Shown here one piece after another: positions 29,231 to 38,117 of a DNA stretch of 46,487 nucleotides (within the stretch, counting starts at the first letter, position 1; each line of letters starts with the position of its first letter). The DNA comes from Bacteroidales bacterium. Lineage in GTDB: Bacteria > Bacteroidota > Bacteroidia > Bacteroidales > P3. The notes beneath the pieces were generated by a model. It saw nothing but the letters and a program-made list of their open reading frames with translations. It did no database searches and was not told the origin of the DNA. The position numbers and the translations under genes were made by a program. The stretch covers positions 1 to 46,487 of the forward strand of contig JAILAT010000059.1 of assembly GCA_024681475.1 (NCBI GenBank). The letters are read 5' to 3'.

Positions 29231-29875
29231 TTATATAAGGAAAGTGTTCCATTTTCGTTCGTCGCCCACCGTGCTGGTTTCGCCATGGCCCGGCAACACC
29301 ATGCAGCGGTCGTCGAGGGTCATGATGCGTTCTTTCAGCTTGCTAATCAGCTGCTGATAGTCGCCGCCCGGCAGGTCGGTTCGGCCTATGCTTTGGCAGA
29401 ACAGCGCGTCGCCGGTCATCACCATGTCTTCGCCGGGTAGATAGAAGCAGAGGCTGCCGGGGCAATGGCCTGGCACATAGCGGCATTCGATGATGTCGTC
29501 GCCCAATGGCAGTTGGGTGTCGTCCTCCAGTGGCGCCGTCTCCAGGTCGTCCAGTGGCTCGGTGTCGAATCCCATGATGCTGCCGTAGGCGGCTGCTTGA
29601 CGCAGCAGTCTCATGCCGTCGCGGTGCATCGACACGGGCAGGTCGAAACGCTTGCAGGCTTGCCGCAGACCGCAGACGTGGTCCACATGGGCATGGGTCA
29701 GCAGGATGTAGCGTGGTGTAAGTTTGTGCTCGTCAATATATTGGAACAGTTTGGCATCCTCGCTGCCCGTCTCCATGGCGGGGTCCACGATGGCGCACTG
29801 CCGCGACACCTCGTCGAAGACGAGATAGCAGTTGACACCGAAGTGGTTGAACTCGAACTGTTTGACGCTCAGCAT
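29231..29875 (-). CDS. MBL-fold hydrolase (glyoxalase II-like)
   Basis: A 214-residue predicted cytoplasmic hydrolase. Metal ligands are in LTHAHVDHVCG (His61, His63, Asp65, His66), followed by VPGHCPGSL, VMTGDALF and LPGHGETSTV. The layout matches the short YcbL/glyoxalase II-like group of hydroxyacylglutathione hydrolase relatives, which lack the long C-terminal glutathione-binding domain. It lies 17 bases downstream of lysS on the same strand. The true substrate is unknown. Confidence 0.9.
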   Translation of the reverse strand: MLSVKQFEFNHFGVNCYLVFDEVSRQCAIVDPAMETGSEDAKLFQYIDEHKLTPRYILLTHAHVDHVCGLRQACKRFDLPVSMHRDGMRLLRQAAAYGSIMGFDTEPLDDLETAPLEDDTQLPLGDDIIECRYVPGHCPGSLCFYLPGEDMVMTGDALFCQSIGRTDLPGGDYQQLISKLKERIMTLDDRCMVLPGHGETSTVGDERKWNTFLI

Positions 29876-29892
29876 AGGGTGCTACTAGGTTG

Positions 29893-31611
29893 TTATCCAT
29901 TAATCCAGGCCTCTACGGCTTCCTTCTGCACAGGCGGAATGTCCAGCTTGTTCTTCTTGCGCAGGCCGTTTAGGTCGTTGTACAGCTTGTTGGCGTTGGC
30001 CTCTTTGAGCTGGCCCAGCGTGTTGATGCCGGCCTTGCGGAGCATAGCCACCCATTCCTCGGCCACGCCGGCGGCCACAAACTCCTCGTCGCTGGTGACC
30101 ACGGCTTTCTTCTCGGGTTTCATCTGCGGGAAGAGCAGCACATCTTGAATGCTCTCTTCGCCCGTCATCATCATCACCAGTCGGTCGATGCCGATGCCCA
30201 TACCCGAGGTGGGCGGCATACCGAATTCCAGGGCGTGCACAAAGTCCATGTCGATGAACATAGCCTCGTCGTCGCCTTTTTCGCTCAGTTTCAGCTGCTC
30301 CTGGAAACGGCCCAGCTGGTCGATGGGGTCGTTGAGCTCGCTGTAGGCGTTGGCCAGCTCCTTGCCGTTGACGAAGAGCTCGAAGCGTTCGGTGAGTTCG
30401 GGGTTGTTGCGGTGGCGTTTGCAGAGCGGCGACATCTCGATGGGGTAGTCCGTCACGAAGGTGGGCTGGATGAGGGTGTGCTCGCATTTCTCGCCGAAGA
30501 TGGCGTCAATCAGCTTGCCCTTGCCCATGGTGGCATCGGTCTCCACGCCGAGCTCCTTGCAGGCGGCGCGCAGCTGCTCCTCGTCCATAGGCAGCACGTC
30601 GATGCCTGTCATCTCTTTGATGAGCTCGCACATCGGCGCGCGGCGGAACGGCGGCTTGAAGTCGATCTCGTTGCCCCACACGTTCACCTTTGTTGTGCCG
30701 TGCAGCGTCATGGCGATGCGCTCCAGCATGCTCTCCACGAAATTCATCATCCAGTTGTAGTCCTTGTAGGCCACGTATATCTCCATGCAGGTGAATTCAG
30801 GGTTGTGGGTGCGGTCCATGCCCTCGTTGCGGAAGTTGCGGCTGAACTCGTACACGCCAGCATATCCGCCGACTATCAAGCGCTTCAGATACAGCTCGTT
30901 GGCGATGCGCAGATAGAGGTCGATGTCCAATGCGTTGTGATGCGTGATGAAGGGGCGTGCCGCGGCGCCGCCAGGGATGCTTTGCAGCACCGGCGTGTCG
31001 ACTTCAAGATAGCCCTGCTCGTTGAAGAAATTGCGCATCGTGTTGATTATCAGCGAACGTTTTATGAAGGTGTCGCGCACATGGGGGTTCACGATGAGGT
31101 CCACGTAACGCATGCGATAGCGTTGTTCGGCGTCGCTGAAGGCGTCGTACACCACGCCGTCCTTCTCCTTCACGATGGGCAATGGGCGCAGCGATTTGCT
31201 CAGCACCTTCAGGCTCTTCACGTGGATGGAGGTCTCGCCCATTTGGGTGACGAACACGAAGCCCGTCACGCCGATGATGTCGCCAATGTCGAGCAGACGT
31301 TTGAACACCGTGTTATACAGCGTCTTGTCCTCGTCGGGGCATATCTCGTCGCGCTTGATGTACAGCTGGATGCGGCCCCACGAGTCCTGCAGCTCCACGA
31401 AGGAGGCGGCACCCATGATGCGGCGGCTCATGATGCGGCCGGCGATGCTAACCTCTTGAAACAGTGTGTTGTCTTTGGGAAACTGTTCCAATATCTCCGT
31501 CGTCTTGGCGTTCACCTCGTAAAGTTCGGCAGGGTAGGGGTTGATACCCAGTTTCTTCAACTCGTTCAGTGAGTTTCTGCGTATTTGCTCTTGTTCGCTC
31601 AGTATAGCCAT
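29893..31611 (-). CDS. lysS: lysyl-tRNA synthetase, class II
   Basis: Charges tRNA-Lys in the cytoplasm. At 572 residues it has the class II LysRS domains: an N-terminal OB-fold anticodon domain ([23 protein letters not shown]), motif 2 ([20 protein letters not shown]) and motif 3 ([12 protein letters not shown]). A C-terminal extension of about 70 residues after the catalytic core (from [12 protein letters not shown] to AVEAWING) is not in E. coli LysRS; its [16 protein letters not shown] stretch looks like a helix-hairpin-helix-type module. First gene of the lysS-MBL-TonB-ung run and preceded by a recognisable promoter. Confidence 0.96.
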   Translation of the reverse strand: MAILSEQEQIRRNSLNELKKLGINPYPAELYEVNAKTTEILEQFPKDNTLFQEVSIAGRIMSRRIMGAASFVELQDSWGRIQLYIKRDEICPDEDKTLYNTVFKRLLDIGDIIGVTGFVFVTQMGETSIHVKSLKVLSKSLRPLPIVKEKDGVVYDAFSDAEQRYRMRYVDLIVNPHVRDTFIKRSLIINTMRNFFNEQGYLEVDTPVLQSIPGGAAARPFITHHNALDIDLYLRIANELYLKRLIVGGYAGVYEFSRNFRNEGMDRTHNPEFTCMEIYVAYKDYNWMMNFVESMLERIAMTLHGTTKVNVWGNEIDFKPPFRRAPMCELIKEMTGIDVLPMDEEQLRAACKELGVETDATMGKGKLIDAIFGEKCEHTLIQPTFVTDYPIEMSPLCKRHRNNPELTERFELFVNGKELANAYSELNDPIDQLGRFQEQLKLSEKGDDEAMFIDMDFVHALEFGMPPTSGMGIGIDRLVMMMTGEESIQDVLLFPQMKPEKKAVVTSDEEFVAAGVAEEWVAMLRKAGINTLGQLKEANANKLYNDLNGLRKKNKLDIPPVQKEAVEAWING

Positions 31612-31681
31612 TATTGTATATTATTATTAGTCAATCGGTTATTTTGCGTATGGGGCACCTTTGGCGCACCACATACCGTTG

Positions 31682-31713
31682 CAAATGTACGCATTTTTTC
31701 TCTTTCGGGCAAG
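31682..31713 (-). promoter_or_regulatory. lysS promoter
   Basis: On the minus strand, CTTG (31710-31713) and TACATTTG (31682-31689) are 20 bases apart, close to the Bacteroidota -33/-7 consensus. Predicted start near 31675, giving a leader of about 65 bases. Confidence 0.55.
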
Positions 31714-31733
31714 AAAAAATGTGCGCTGCTTTT

Positions 31734-32159
31734 TTATTCTGCCCTCTTGTAGAAGGTATAGCTTTTCGTATGGCCGAGCCAGGGGTCGTAGACCAGCGTG
31801 AGGTAATGGTAATGGTCGCTGAAACTCAGGTCTAGCTCGTACGACGAGGTGCTCTTGTCATAGTAGTCGTAGTCGTCATAGCTGATTACCAGTACCGAAT
31901 CCTTGGTCATATACCATGTCCACTCGGTGCTACTGTTGAAGGGCGCGTGTTCGTGTGTGGCGTCGGTCACGAATAGCTCGTCGTCTACGAAGTCCAGTGC
32001 CAGCACGCCGTCCTTGGTGTTGGTGAGCACCCAATGGCCTTGCAGCACATCGGGGTGCTGATAGTTGTCGGGGTCGCAGGCGGTGAACGCCAGCGAGCAT
32101 AGCATCAGTGTACTAATCAAGCAAGTGATTTTTAGTGTTTTTATTGTCTTCTGTGTCAT
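31734..32159 (-). CDS. small lipocalin-like lipoprotein
   Basis: A 141-residue lipoprotein. The signal peptide ends in AFTAC with the lipidated Cys at residue 28, followed by DPDN. The mature part opens with VLQGHWVLTN and alternates short aromatic beta-strands (STEWTWYMTKDSVLVIS, SSYELDLSF, HYLTLVY), like the small lipocalin-like/DUF lipoproteins of Bacteroidales that start with GxW. Function unknown. It has its own divergent promoter (32320-32352). Two other lipoproteins in the window share the layout (38114-38656 and 39661-40161). Confidence 0.8.
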   Translation of the reverse strand: MTQKTIKTLKITCLISTLMLCSLAFTACDPDNYQHPDVLQGHWVLTNTKDGVLALDFVDDELFVTDATHEHAPFNSSTEWTWYMTKDSVLVISYDDYDYYDKSTSSYELDLSFSDHYHYLTLVYDPWLGHTKSYTFYKRAE

Positions 32160-32319
32160 TGTTGATGTTGTTTTACATTGGTTGTAATCCTCGTGTCGAC
32201 GAGGTGGGTAATCCTTTTGTGGAGTGCGATGCCAATGGTAAGTAATTATTGCGTAAAGTGTTTGTTGTTATGCACTTTTGTGCTGTCGCGCTGCACGGTT
32301 CTGTCCTCCAAAACCGTTG

Positions 32320-32352
32320 CAAAGGTACGACATTTTTTTGTCATTCTGCAAC
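32320..32352 (-). promoter_or_regulatory. promoter of the minus-strand lipoprotein gene
   Basis: On the minus strand, GTTG (32349-32352) and TACCTTTG (32320-32327) are 21 bases apart, matching the Bacteroidota -33/-7 pattern with one mismatch in the -33 box. It predicts a leader of about 150 bases. It lies back-to-back with the plus-strand promoter at 32358-32388. Confidence 0.65.
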
Positions 32353-32357
32353 TTTTT

Positions 32358-32388
32358 TTTGTCAGTTTTAATAATCTTTGTATTTTTG
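32358..32388 (+). promoter_or_regulatory. promoter of the WG-repeat envelope operon
   Basis: TTTG (32358-32361) and TATTTTTG (32381-32388) are 19 bases apart, an exact match to the Bacteroidota -33/-7 consensus. Predicted start near 32395, about 20 bases before the ATG at 32415. It can drive the whole run up to 38656. Confidence 0.8.
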
Positions 32389-32414
32389 CACTTTAATTAA
32401 AAACATAAAACACA

Positions 32415-33101
32415 ATGAAAAAAGTAGTTACTTTTGCAGTTCTGCTGCTCTGCGGCGCGATGCTTGCCGGCACCGCCTGCGCCCAAAACAAGGATGATAT
32501 CAAGAAAATCCGCAAGGAACGCGAAGAAATATCCAAAATGACTCGCGAAGAGCTTAATACCAAGGCTTCCAAGTCTGCCATCGAAGAGGCTCAGAATCTT
32601 AAGAAGGAAGGCTGGAAGGCTCCCGCCGGTGCCCTGCCCATCGATAAGCAGCTCGACCGCTCCTACAATATGCAATACGAGCTCGACGAGAGCCTGATGC
32701 CCAAATACTTGATGGGTTCGGCCATGAGTACCGGCACCGCCTACGATGCCGCCCGCATGCAGGCCGTCACCCTGGCCAAACAGGAGCTCGCCGGCCAGGT
32801 GGCTACCGAGGTCTCCGCCCTTGTGGAGTCCAAAATGGAGAACAGCCAGCTCTCTGAAGACGAGGCCCAGAGCATCGTCCAGGCTGCCGAGAAAAGCCAG
32901 GAGCTGATAGCCCAGAGCCTCGGCCGCATCACGACCGTCATGGAGCTGTATCGCGAAAAGGACAAGAAAACCGAGGTGCTTGTCCGCGTGGCTTATCGCA
33001 CCGACCAGATTTTGAAGACCGCCAAGGAGGTCATCCGCAAGGAGTTGGAAAGTAGAGGTGACGGCGCCCAGGAGAGAATCGACGAGGTTTTCGAAAAATA
33101 G
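32415..33101 (+). CDS. exported LPP20-like protein
   Basis: A 228-residue exported protein. The signal peptide ends in GTACA-QN; the Cys does not sit in a good lipobox, so soluble periplasmic export is more likely than lipidation. A charged coiled-coil-prone stretch follows (DDIKKIRKEREEISKMTREEL). The rest (from about residue 95) has the alternating pattern AYDAARMQAVTLAKQELAGQ...VATEVSALVES and later KTEVLVRVAYRTDQI, resembling the LPP20/FlgT-N type fold. First gene of the operon, six bases before the DUF4384 gene, which has a similar N-terminal pattern. Function unknown. Confidence 0.75.
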   Translation: MKKVVTFAVLLLCGAMLAGTACAQNKDDIKKIRKEREEISKMTREELNTKASKSAIEEAQNLKKEGWKAPAGALPIDKQLDRSYNMQYELDESLMPKYLMGSAMSTGTAYDAARMQAVTLAKQELAGQVATEVSALVESKMENSQLSEDEAQSIVQAAEKSQELIAQSLGRITTVMELYREKDKKTEVLVRVAYRTDQILKTAKEVIRKELESRGDGAQERIDEVFEK

Positions 33102-33107
33102 TATCCC

Positions 33108-33980
33108 ATGAAGCGGATAGCCATATCGCTGTTTCTGTTTGGCCTGCTCGGCACGACTGTGGCTCAGCAGGTTGTCGACGTGTGCGGCGAGTACACCTAT
33201 TACCCCTCCGCCGACATCTCGTTGGCGCAGGCCAAGCAGACTGCCCTCCAGCGCGCCCGCACCGCCGCTCTCGTCGAGAAGTTCGACGAGACGGTGTTCC
33301 AGAGCAATACGACCTTTGTCAGCAACCGCGACGGCGAGTCGAACATCGACTTCTACTCGCTCGGCGGCACCGAGGCTCGTGGCGTGTGGATAGAGGACAA
33401 CGGCCAGCCGCAATACCAGATTATGTACGAGCAGGATCAGCTCGTCGTGAAGGTCTCGGTGTGCGGCAAAGCCAGGGCTACGGCCTCCGCCGCTGTGGCT
33501 GTCGACGCCCGTGTGCTGCGCAATGGCACCACGGTGCGGCACCAGAGCAGCGACTTTGTCTCGGGCGACGATATGTTTCTCTATTTCCGCTCACCTGTGG
33601 CCGGCCATCTTGCTGTCTATCTCCTTGATCGCGCCAGCCAGCAGGTCTTCTGCCTGCTGCCCTACAGGTCTTCCGAGTCCGGCGCGGTCCAAGTGGCTGG
33701 CGACAAGGAGTATGTCTTCTTCCAGCGCGACCGCCAGCTGCCCGACTGGCAAAACATTGACGAGTACACGCTGACGGCCGAGAGCCCAGTGGAGTGGAAC
33801 GACATCTACATTGTCTTCTCGCCCAACGCCTTCTACAAGGCGGCGGCTGCAGTCTCGGACAACGAGCTGATACCCCGCGAACTCTCTTTCGCGAAATTCA
33901 ACGAATGGCTTGTGCGCTGCATGACCAAAGACCCCGACATGGTGGTCGAAAAACGACAGGTGAAAATAACAAAACAATAG
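33108..33980 (+). CDS. DUF4384 domain-containing exported protein
   Basis: A 290-residue exported protein (signal peptide MKRIAISLFLFGLLGTTVA-QQ). Residues about 20-125 show the FlgT-N/LPP20-like pattern (CGEYTYYPSADISLAQAKQTALQRA, then VVKVSVCGKARA). Residues about 145-250 match DUF4384: FVSGDDMFLYFRSPVAGHLAVYL followed by VFCLLPYRSSESGAVQV and YVFFQRD. The domain is common in envelope proteins and carries no assigned catalytic role. It sits between the LPP20-like gene (6 bases) and the WG-repeat gene (4 bases). Confidence 0.82.
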   Translation: MKRIAISLFLFGLLGTTVAQQVVDVCGEYTYYPSADISLAQAKQTALQRARTAALVEKFDETVFQSNTTFVSNRDGESNIDFYSLGGTEARGVWIEDNGQPQYQIMYEQDQLVVKVSVCGKARATASAAVAVDARVLRNGTTVRHQSSDFVSGDDMFLYFRSPVAGHLAVYLLDRASQQVFCLLPYRSSESGAVQVAGDKEYVFFQRDRQLPDWQNIDEYTLTAESPVEWNDIYIVFSPNAFYKAAAAVSDNELIPRELSFAKFNEWLVRCMTKDPDMVVEKRQVKITKQ

Positions 33981-33984
33981 CATT

Positions 33985-35139
33985 ATGAAGACAAAAAACG
34001 TTGTACGACTGATGCCACTCTTGCTGGCTGCCTTAGTGAGTGTTTCCGCCATGAGCGGCGGCAAAGCCCCTGCCAAGCAGGATCCGATACGACTCTATCG
34101 CTTCACCGAGAACGGCCTGCAAGGCTTCATGGACTGCACGGGCAAGACGGTGATTCCCGCTCGATGGGTGGCAGTTGACAACTTCTGCGACGGATTGGCG
34201 GCGGTGAAGGAAGATGGCCTCTGGGGGTTCATCGACACGAAGGGCAACTATGTCATCGAGCCGCAATATGAATTGACATACGGTTTCCTCGACGGACTGG
34301 CCGCTGTGCAGGATACGGGCACTTTCCAATGGGGCTTCATCGACAAGCAGGGCCGCTGGGTCATCGACCCCATCTGGTATGAGGCTTTCTCCTTCGAGGA
34401 CGGCTTGGCGCCGGTGGCTGTGAAGATGAAGGCGGATGTCCCCGAAGATTACTATGAATATTATGGACTATATGGCTTCATCGACAAGACGGGTAAGCTC
34501 GTCGTAGAGCCGCAATTTGAATATGCTACAAGCTTCTACGAAGGGATGGCCATGGTGAAAAAGGACGGCAAATGGGGCTACATCGACCCGAAGGGGAATA
34601 TGGTCATCGAGCCGCAGTTTGGCTATGGCAGCGATTTCTCGGAGGGGATCGCGAGTGTGACGCGTGGGGAATATATCACCGATCCGTGGATATACATCAA
34701 CAAGAAAGGCGAACAGATTATCCCCCGTGAGTTCCACATGACGGGCTACTTTTCCGAAGGACTCGCCCCGGTTCACGCTGCCGACCTGGGCGACCGTGAA
34801 GTCTACATCGACACCAAAGGCAATGTCGTTCTCAGGGGCGATTTCACCCAGGCGCTATCCTTCAGCGAAGGGCTGGCACCCGTGCGTGTGGGCGACAAGT
34901 GGGGCTATATCAATAAGAAAGGTAAACTGGTCATCGAGGCCAAGTTTGACGATATCAACCCCTTTGTCGGTGGCATTGCCCGCGTGTATATGTACACCGA
35001 TGACGAGAATGCCATTCGCGGCTACATCGACAAGAAAGGTCGCTGGGTGCGCAGCTGGCCCAGCGATGAGTGGGAGGATGCCTATGGCGAAGACCCGGTG
35101 GACATGGAGTTTTACGAGGAAGAACCCGCCCAGGAATGA
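33985..35139 (+). CDS. WG-repeat protein (nine repeats)
   Basis: A 384-residue exported protein (signal peptide, residues about 1-25). It is built of nine WG/KWG-type repeats with the core [WY]G[FY]ID..G: LQGFMDCTGK, LWGFIDTKGN, QWGFIDKQGR, LYGFIDKTGK, KWGYIDPKGN, WIYINKKGE, EVYIDTKGN, KWGYINKKGK and IRGYIDKKGR. Each is followed by a V[IV][EDR]P-type strand and an FxEGLAxV strand. It ends in an acidic tail (PVDMEFYEEEPAQE). WG repeats are thought to fold as beta-structures in envelope proteins; the ligand is unknown. Its second half is closely similar to the truncated WG gene at 38758-39606. Part of the operon from 32415. Confidence 0.88.
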   Translation: MKTKNVVRLMPLLLAALVSVSAMSGGKAPAKQDPIRLYRFTENGLQGFMDCTGKTVIPARWVAVDNFCDGLAAVKEDGLWGFIDTKGNYVIEPQYELTYGFLDGLAAVQDTGTFQWGFIDKQGRWVIDPIWYEAFSFEDGLAPVAVKMKADVPEDYYEYYGLYGFIDKTGKLVVEPQFEYATSFYEGMAMVKKDGKWGYIDPKGNMVIEPQFGYGSDFSEGIASVTRGEYITDPWIYINKKGEQIIPREFHMTGYFSEGLAPVHAADLGDREVYIDTKGNVVLRGDFTQALSFSEGLAPVRVGDKWGYINKKGKLVIEAKFDDINPFVGGIARVYMYTDDENAIRGYIDKKGRWVRSWPSDEWEDAYGEDPVDMEFYEEEPAQE

Positions 35140-35180
35140 GCCAGCCCCGTCATTGATAATCAACAAACCCTAAATAGATT

Positions 35181-36611
35181 ATGAAACGATTAGCGATACT
35201 ATTGCTGGCGCTCGTGCTGGGAGGCACAGCGATGGCGCAGATGTTGAACCCTGCAATCTGGAAATTTAAGGTCGTAGAGGTCTCCGATAAGGTGGTTGAG
35301 CTGCAATTCCGCCTGTCGCTGAATAAGGGATGGGTCATCTATTCGCAGCAATCCGACCCCAACGGACCTATTCCCATTGAGTTCACTTTCAACGACTCCA
35401 AAGACTATTTGCGGCTGGGCAAGGTGGATGAGCCCAAGCCCATCAAGGAGTTCGACGATGAGTTCGGCGTTGCGGTGGCCTATTTCAAGGACGAGGTAAT
35501 TTTCAGCCAGACGATTGTGAGGGCTACCGACAAGGCTTTCACGGTGCAGGGCAAGATTTCCTATCAGCTTTGCAAGGATGGTTCGACCATTGCGCCTAAT
35601 GAACAGCCTTTCACCTTCATGGTGCCTGCGAACGGTGACAACGATGTGCTGTTCGATTTCTCAGAGAATGGCAAAGAGGGCTATATGGACCGCACAGGCA
35701 AGACGGTCATCCGTCCCCAATGGGACGGCGTGCGACCTTTCCAGGAGGGCGTTGCTTGGGTGCGTCAAGGCGATAAATGGGGTCTTATCGACACGACGGG
35801 AAAATATATTGTGAAACCTACTTACGGTGGCACCAATGATTTCACCGAGGGGTTGGCCATGGTGGTCATCGGTCCCGAGTTTGGAGGCAAGTGTGGCTAT
35901 ATCGACAAGACAGGCAAGATGGTTATCAGCGCCCGCTTCGGTTATGCTGGTGAGTTTCACGAGGGATTGGCGTTTGTGCAACTGGACTATGAGAATGGCA
36001 AGTATGGCTATATTGACAAGACGGGCAAGATGGTGATTCCGCCGCAGTTCGATTACGCTATGAATTTCTCCGAGGGACGCGCCGTGGTGCGCATGAATGG
36101 CAAATATGGCTACATCGACAAGAGCGGAACGATTGTGATTGACTGTAATTATTCCAATGCCAGGGAGTTTTGCGATGGCTTGGCCGATGTCAGCTTCAAC
36201 AACAAGTATGGTTTTATCGATTTGCAGGGCAGAGAGGTGATAGCGTTGAAATATCAGAACGTCATTCATTTTTCGGAGGGCGTGGCTTTGGTAAATGCCG
36301 GAACCAACTGGGCTGATGACAAATACGGTTTCATCAATAAGCGCGGCGAGACGGTGATACCCTGCCAATACAAGGATGCCAATATTTTCAGCGAAGGGCT
36401 GGCCGCTGTGCGTGTAGGCAACCTGTGGGGTTTCATCGACCATAACGGCAAGATGGTTATCCAGCCTCAATTTGCAAGTGGTGGCGTGTTTATGGATGGA
36501 TTGGCACTGGTCGGCATCACCCGCAACGGCGAGAGCTGGCTGGCCTATATTGACAAGCAGGGCCGCGTGCTGAAAGAGTGGCCTGATACGGAAGTCTGGG
36601 ATTTTGAATGA
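35181..36611 (+). CDS. DsbD N-terminal-like domain fused to nine WG repeats
   Basis: A 476-residue exported protein (signal peptide ending AMA-QM). Residues about 20-155 look like the N-terminal immunoglobulin-like domain of DsbD (FRLSLNKGWVIYSQQSDPNGP, FSQTIVRATDKAFTVQGKIS). The usual redox pair CxxxxxC is incomplete: Cys131 is present in QLCKDGSTIAPNE, but the second Cys is replaced, so disulfide exchange is unlikely. Residues about 160-470 carry nine WG repeats (GYMDRTGK, WGLIDTTGK, CGYIDKTGK, YGYIDKTGK, YGYIDKSGT, YGFIDLQGR, YGFINKRGE, WGFIDHNGK, LAYIDKQGR). The combination suggests a scaffold in which the DsbD-like part serves as a binding module. It lies 41 bases after the WG gene and 12 before the transglutaminase-like gene. 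Confidence 0.85.
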   Translation: MKRLAILLLALVLGGTAMAQMLNPAIWKFKVVEVSDKVVELQFRLSLNKGWVIYSQQSDPNGPIPIEFTFNDSKDYLRLGKVDEPKPIKEFDDEFGVAVAYFKDEVIFSQTIVRATDKAFTVQGKISYQLCKDGSTIAPNEQPFTFMVPANGDNDVLFDFSENGKEGYMDRTGKTVIRPQWDGVRPFQEGVAWVRQGDKWGLIDTTGKYIVKPTYGGTNDFTEGLAMVVIGPEFGGKCGYIDKTGKMVISARFGYAGEFHEGLAFVQLDYENGKYGYIDKTGKMVIPPQFDYAMNFSEGRAVVRMNGKYGYIDKSGTIVIDCNYSNAREFCDGLADVSFNNKYGFIDLQGREVIALKYQNVIHFSEGVALVNAGTNWADDKYGFINKRGETVIPCQYKDANIFSEGLAAVRVGNLWGFIDHNGKMVIQPQFASGGVFMDGLALVGITRNGESWLAYIDKQGRVLKEWPDTEVWDFE

Positions 36612-36623
36612 AAATAATCGGTT

Positions 36624-38117
36624 ATGAGAAAAATAACGTTACTGATAATAGCGTTGCTGCTGGCTGGCGTGGCCAGCGCGCAGGTGGACCGCGACGAGTT
36701 CAACAAGCGTCAGCAGCAGATGCGCGAGCAGTTTGAGAAAAACAAGAACGCCTCGCAGCGGCGCTACGACGAGTCGCGTCGCAAGGCCGAGGAAGAATTC
36801 GCGGCCTTCCGCAAACGTGCCAACGAGGAGTATGCCGCCGCCATGCAGCGCGCCTGGACACGCATGGAAGTGCAGCCCGCGGAGGTGAAGAAGGAGGAGC
36901 CCGCTCCCCCCATGCCGCCGGCACCGGCACCCGATAAGATTCCGACAACCATGCAGTTGCCTGCTGCCGAAGTGGTGCCACCTCTCGCCAAGCCGAAACC
37001 GCTGCCGGCACCGCCGATTCCCGAGCCCGACGAGGGCACCCCGACGTTGCAGTTCGCTGTCTACGGTGCTCCCTGCAGCGTGCACACCTCCAACGAGGAG
37101 CTGCGTTTCACGCTCTCCTCTGTCGACGAGAAGGGGGTCGCCGAGGCATGGCGCAAACTGTCGCAGGAGAAATACGACGGCTTGCTGCACGACTGCCTGG
37201 CGCGTCGCGACGAATACCATCTGGACGACTGGGGCTATATGCGTCTGCTCCAGAATGCCTCGGAAAAGCTGCTCGGCAAAGGCACCAACGAGGCGGTGTT
37301 GTTGCAGATGTATCTGCTGACACAGTCGGGCTATCGTGTGCGCCTGGCGTATGCCGACGGCCATCTCATGCTGCTCATGCCCTTCAACCGCACCGTTTTC
37401 GGATACAAATCGCTCTATGTCGACGGCATCAAGCATTATCTGCTGACGCGCACCAATGTGAAGAGTGTCTATGTCAGCGAGGTGGGCTTCCCCCACGAGC
37501 AGGTGGCCAGCGTGCAGCTCTCCACGCTGCCCCTATTGGAATCCAATCCGCAGCCCAAACGCACCTTCGCTGCCGAGCACTTCGGCACCCTGTCGGCTTC
37601 TATCGGCGTGAACAAGAGTCTGATAGACTATATGAGCGACTATCCCCCCAACGACGCTTGGGACGGTTATGTCCATGTGGGCCTCAGCAACCAGGTGAAG
37701 GATGCGCTCTATCCCGTACTCAGCAGTCAGCTTGAGGGCAAAAGCAACAAGAAGGCTGTCACCATGCTGCTCGACTTCATGCACACAGCTTTCGAATACG
37801 CCACCGATGGCGAGCAGTTCGGCTACGAGCGTCCCTTCTTTGGCGACGAGAGCTTCTACTATCCCCAGAACGACTGCGAGGACCGTGCCATCCTTTTCAG
37901 CATTCTCGTGCGCGACCTGCTGCATCTCGATGTCGTGCTGGTCCACTGGACGGGTCATCTTGCCACCGCCGTAGCCTTCCCCGAAGAGGTCGAGGGCGAC
38001 TATTTTGTCCTCGACGGCCGCCGCTACACGGTGTGCGACCCCACCTACGAGGGCGCCGGCGTGGGCATGACGATGCCCGATTTCCAGAACAAGAACGCCA
38101 AACTGATTAAGCTATGA
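36624..38117 (+). CDS. exported coiled-coil, Pro-rich, transglutaminase-like protein
   Basis: A 497-residue exported protein (signal peptide ending VASA-QV). Residues about 22-75 form a charged coiled coil (RDEFNKRQQQMREQFEKN, ESRRKAEEEFAAFRKRA). Residues about 88-135 are a Pro-rich linker. The C-terminal part holds a transglutaminase-like fold with a plausible catalytic triad: Cys418 in NDCEDRAILFS, His445 in HWTGHLATAVAF, and Asp472 in VCDPTYEGAGVG. This is the papain-like Cys-His-Asp order of bacterial transglutaminase-like proteins, which may be peptidases, amidases or cross-linking enzymes. Its place beside WG-repeat proteins suggests work on envelope proteins or peptidoglycan peptides. 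Overlaps the next gene by four bases (ATGA), so the two are translationally coupled. Confidence 0.82.
   Translation: MRKITLLIIALLLAGVASAQVDRDEFNKRQQQMREQFEKNKNASQRRYDESRRKAEEEFAAFRKRANEEYAAAMQRAWTRMEVQPAEVKKEEPAPPMPPAPAPDKIPTTMQLPAAEVVPPLAKPKPLPAPPIPEPDEGTPTLQFAVYGAPCSVHTSNEELRFTLSSVDEKGVAEAWRKLSQEKYDGLLHDCLARRDEYHLDDWGYMRLLQNASEKLLGKGTNEAVLLQMYLLTQSGYRVRLAYADGHLMLLMPFNRTVFGYKSLYVDGIKHYLLTRTNVKSVYVSEVGFPHEQVASVQLSTLPLLESNPQPKRTFAAEHFGTLSASIGVNKSLIDYMSDYPPNDAWDGYVHVGLSNQVKDALYPVLSSQLEGKSNKKAVTMLLDFMHTAFEYATDGEQFGYERPFFGDESFYYPQNDCEDRAILFSILVRDLLHLDVVLVHWTGHLATAVAFPEEVEGDYFVLDGRRYTVCDPTYEGAGVGMTMPDFQNKNAKLIKL

Noticed and set aside
30145..31572. Plus-strand open frame of 475 codons opposite lysS.
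   Set aside because: It lies entirely antisense to a certain lysS and has the same shadow composition.
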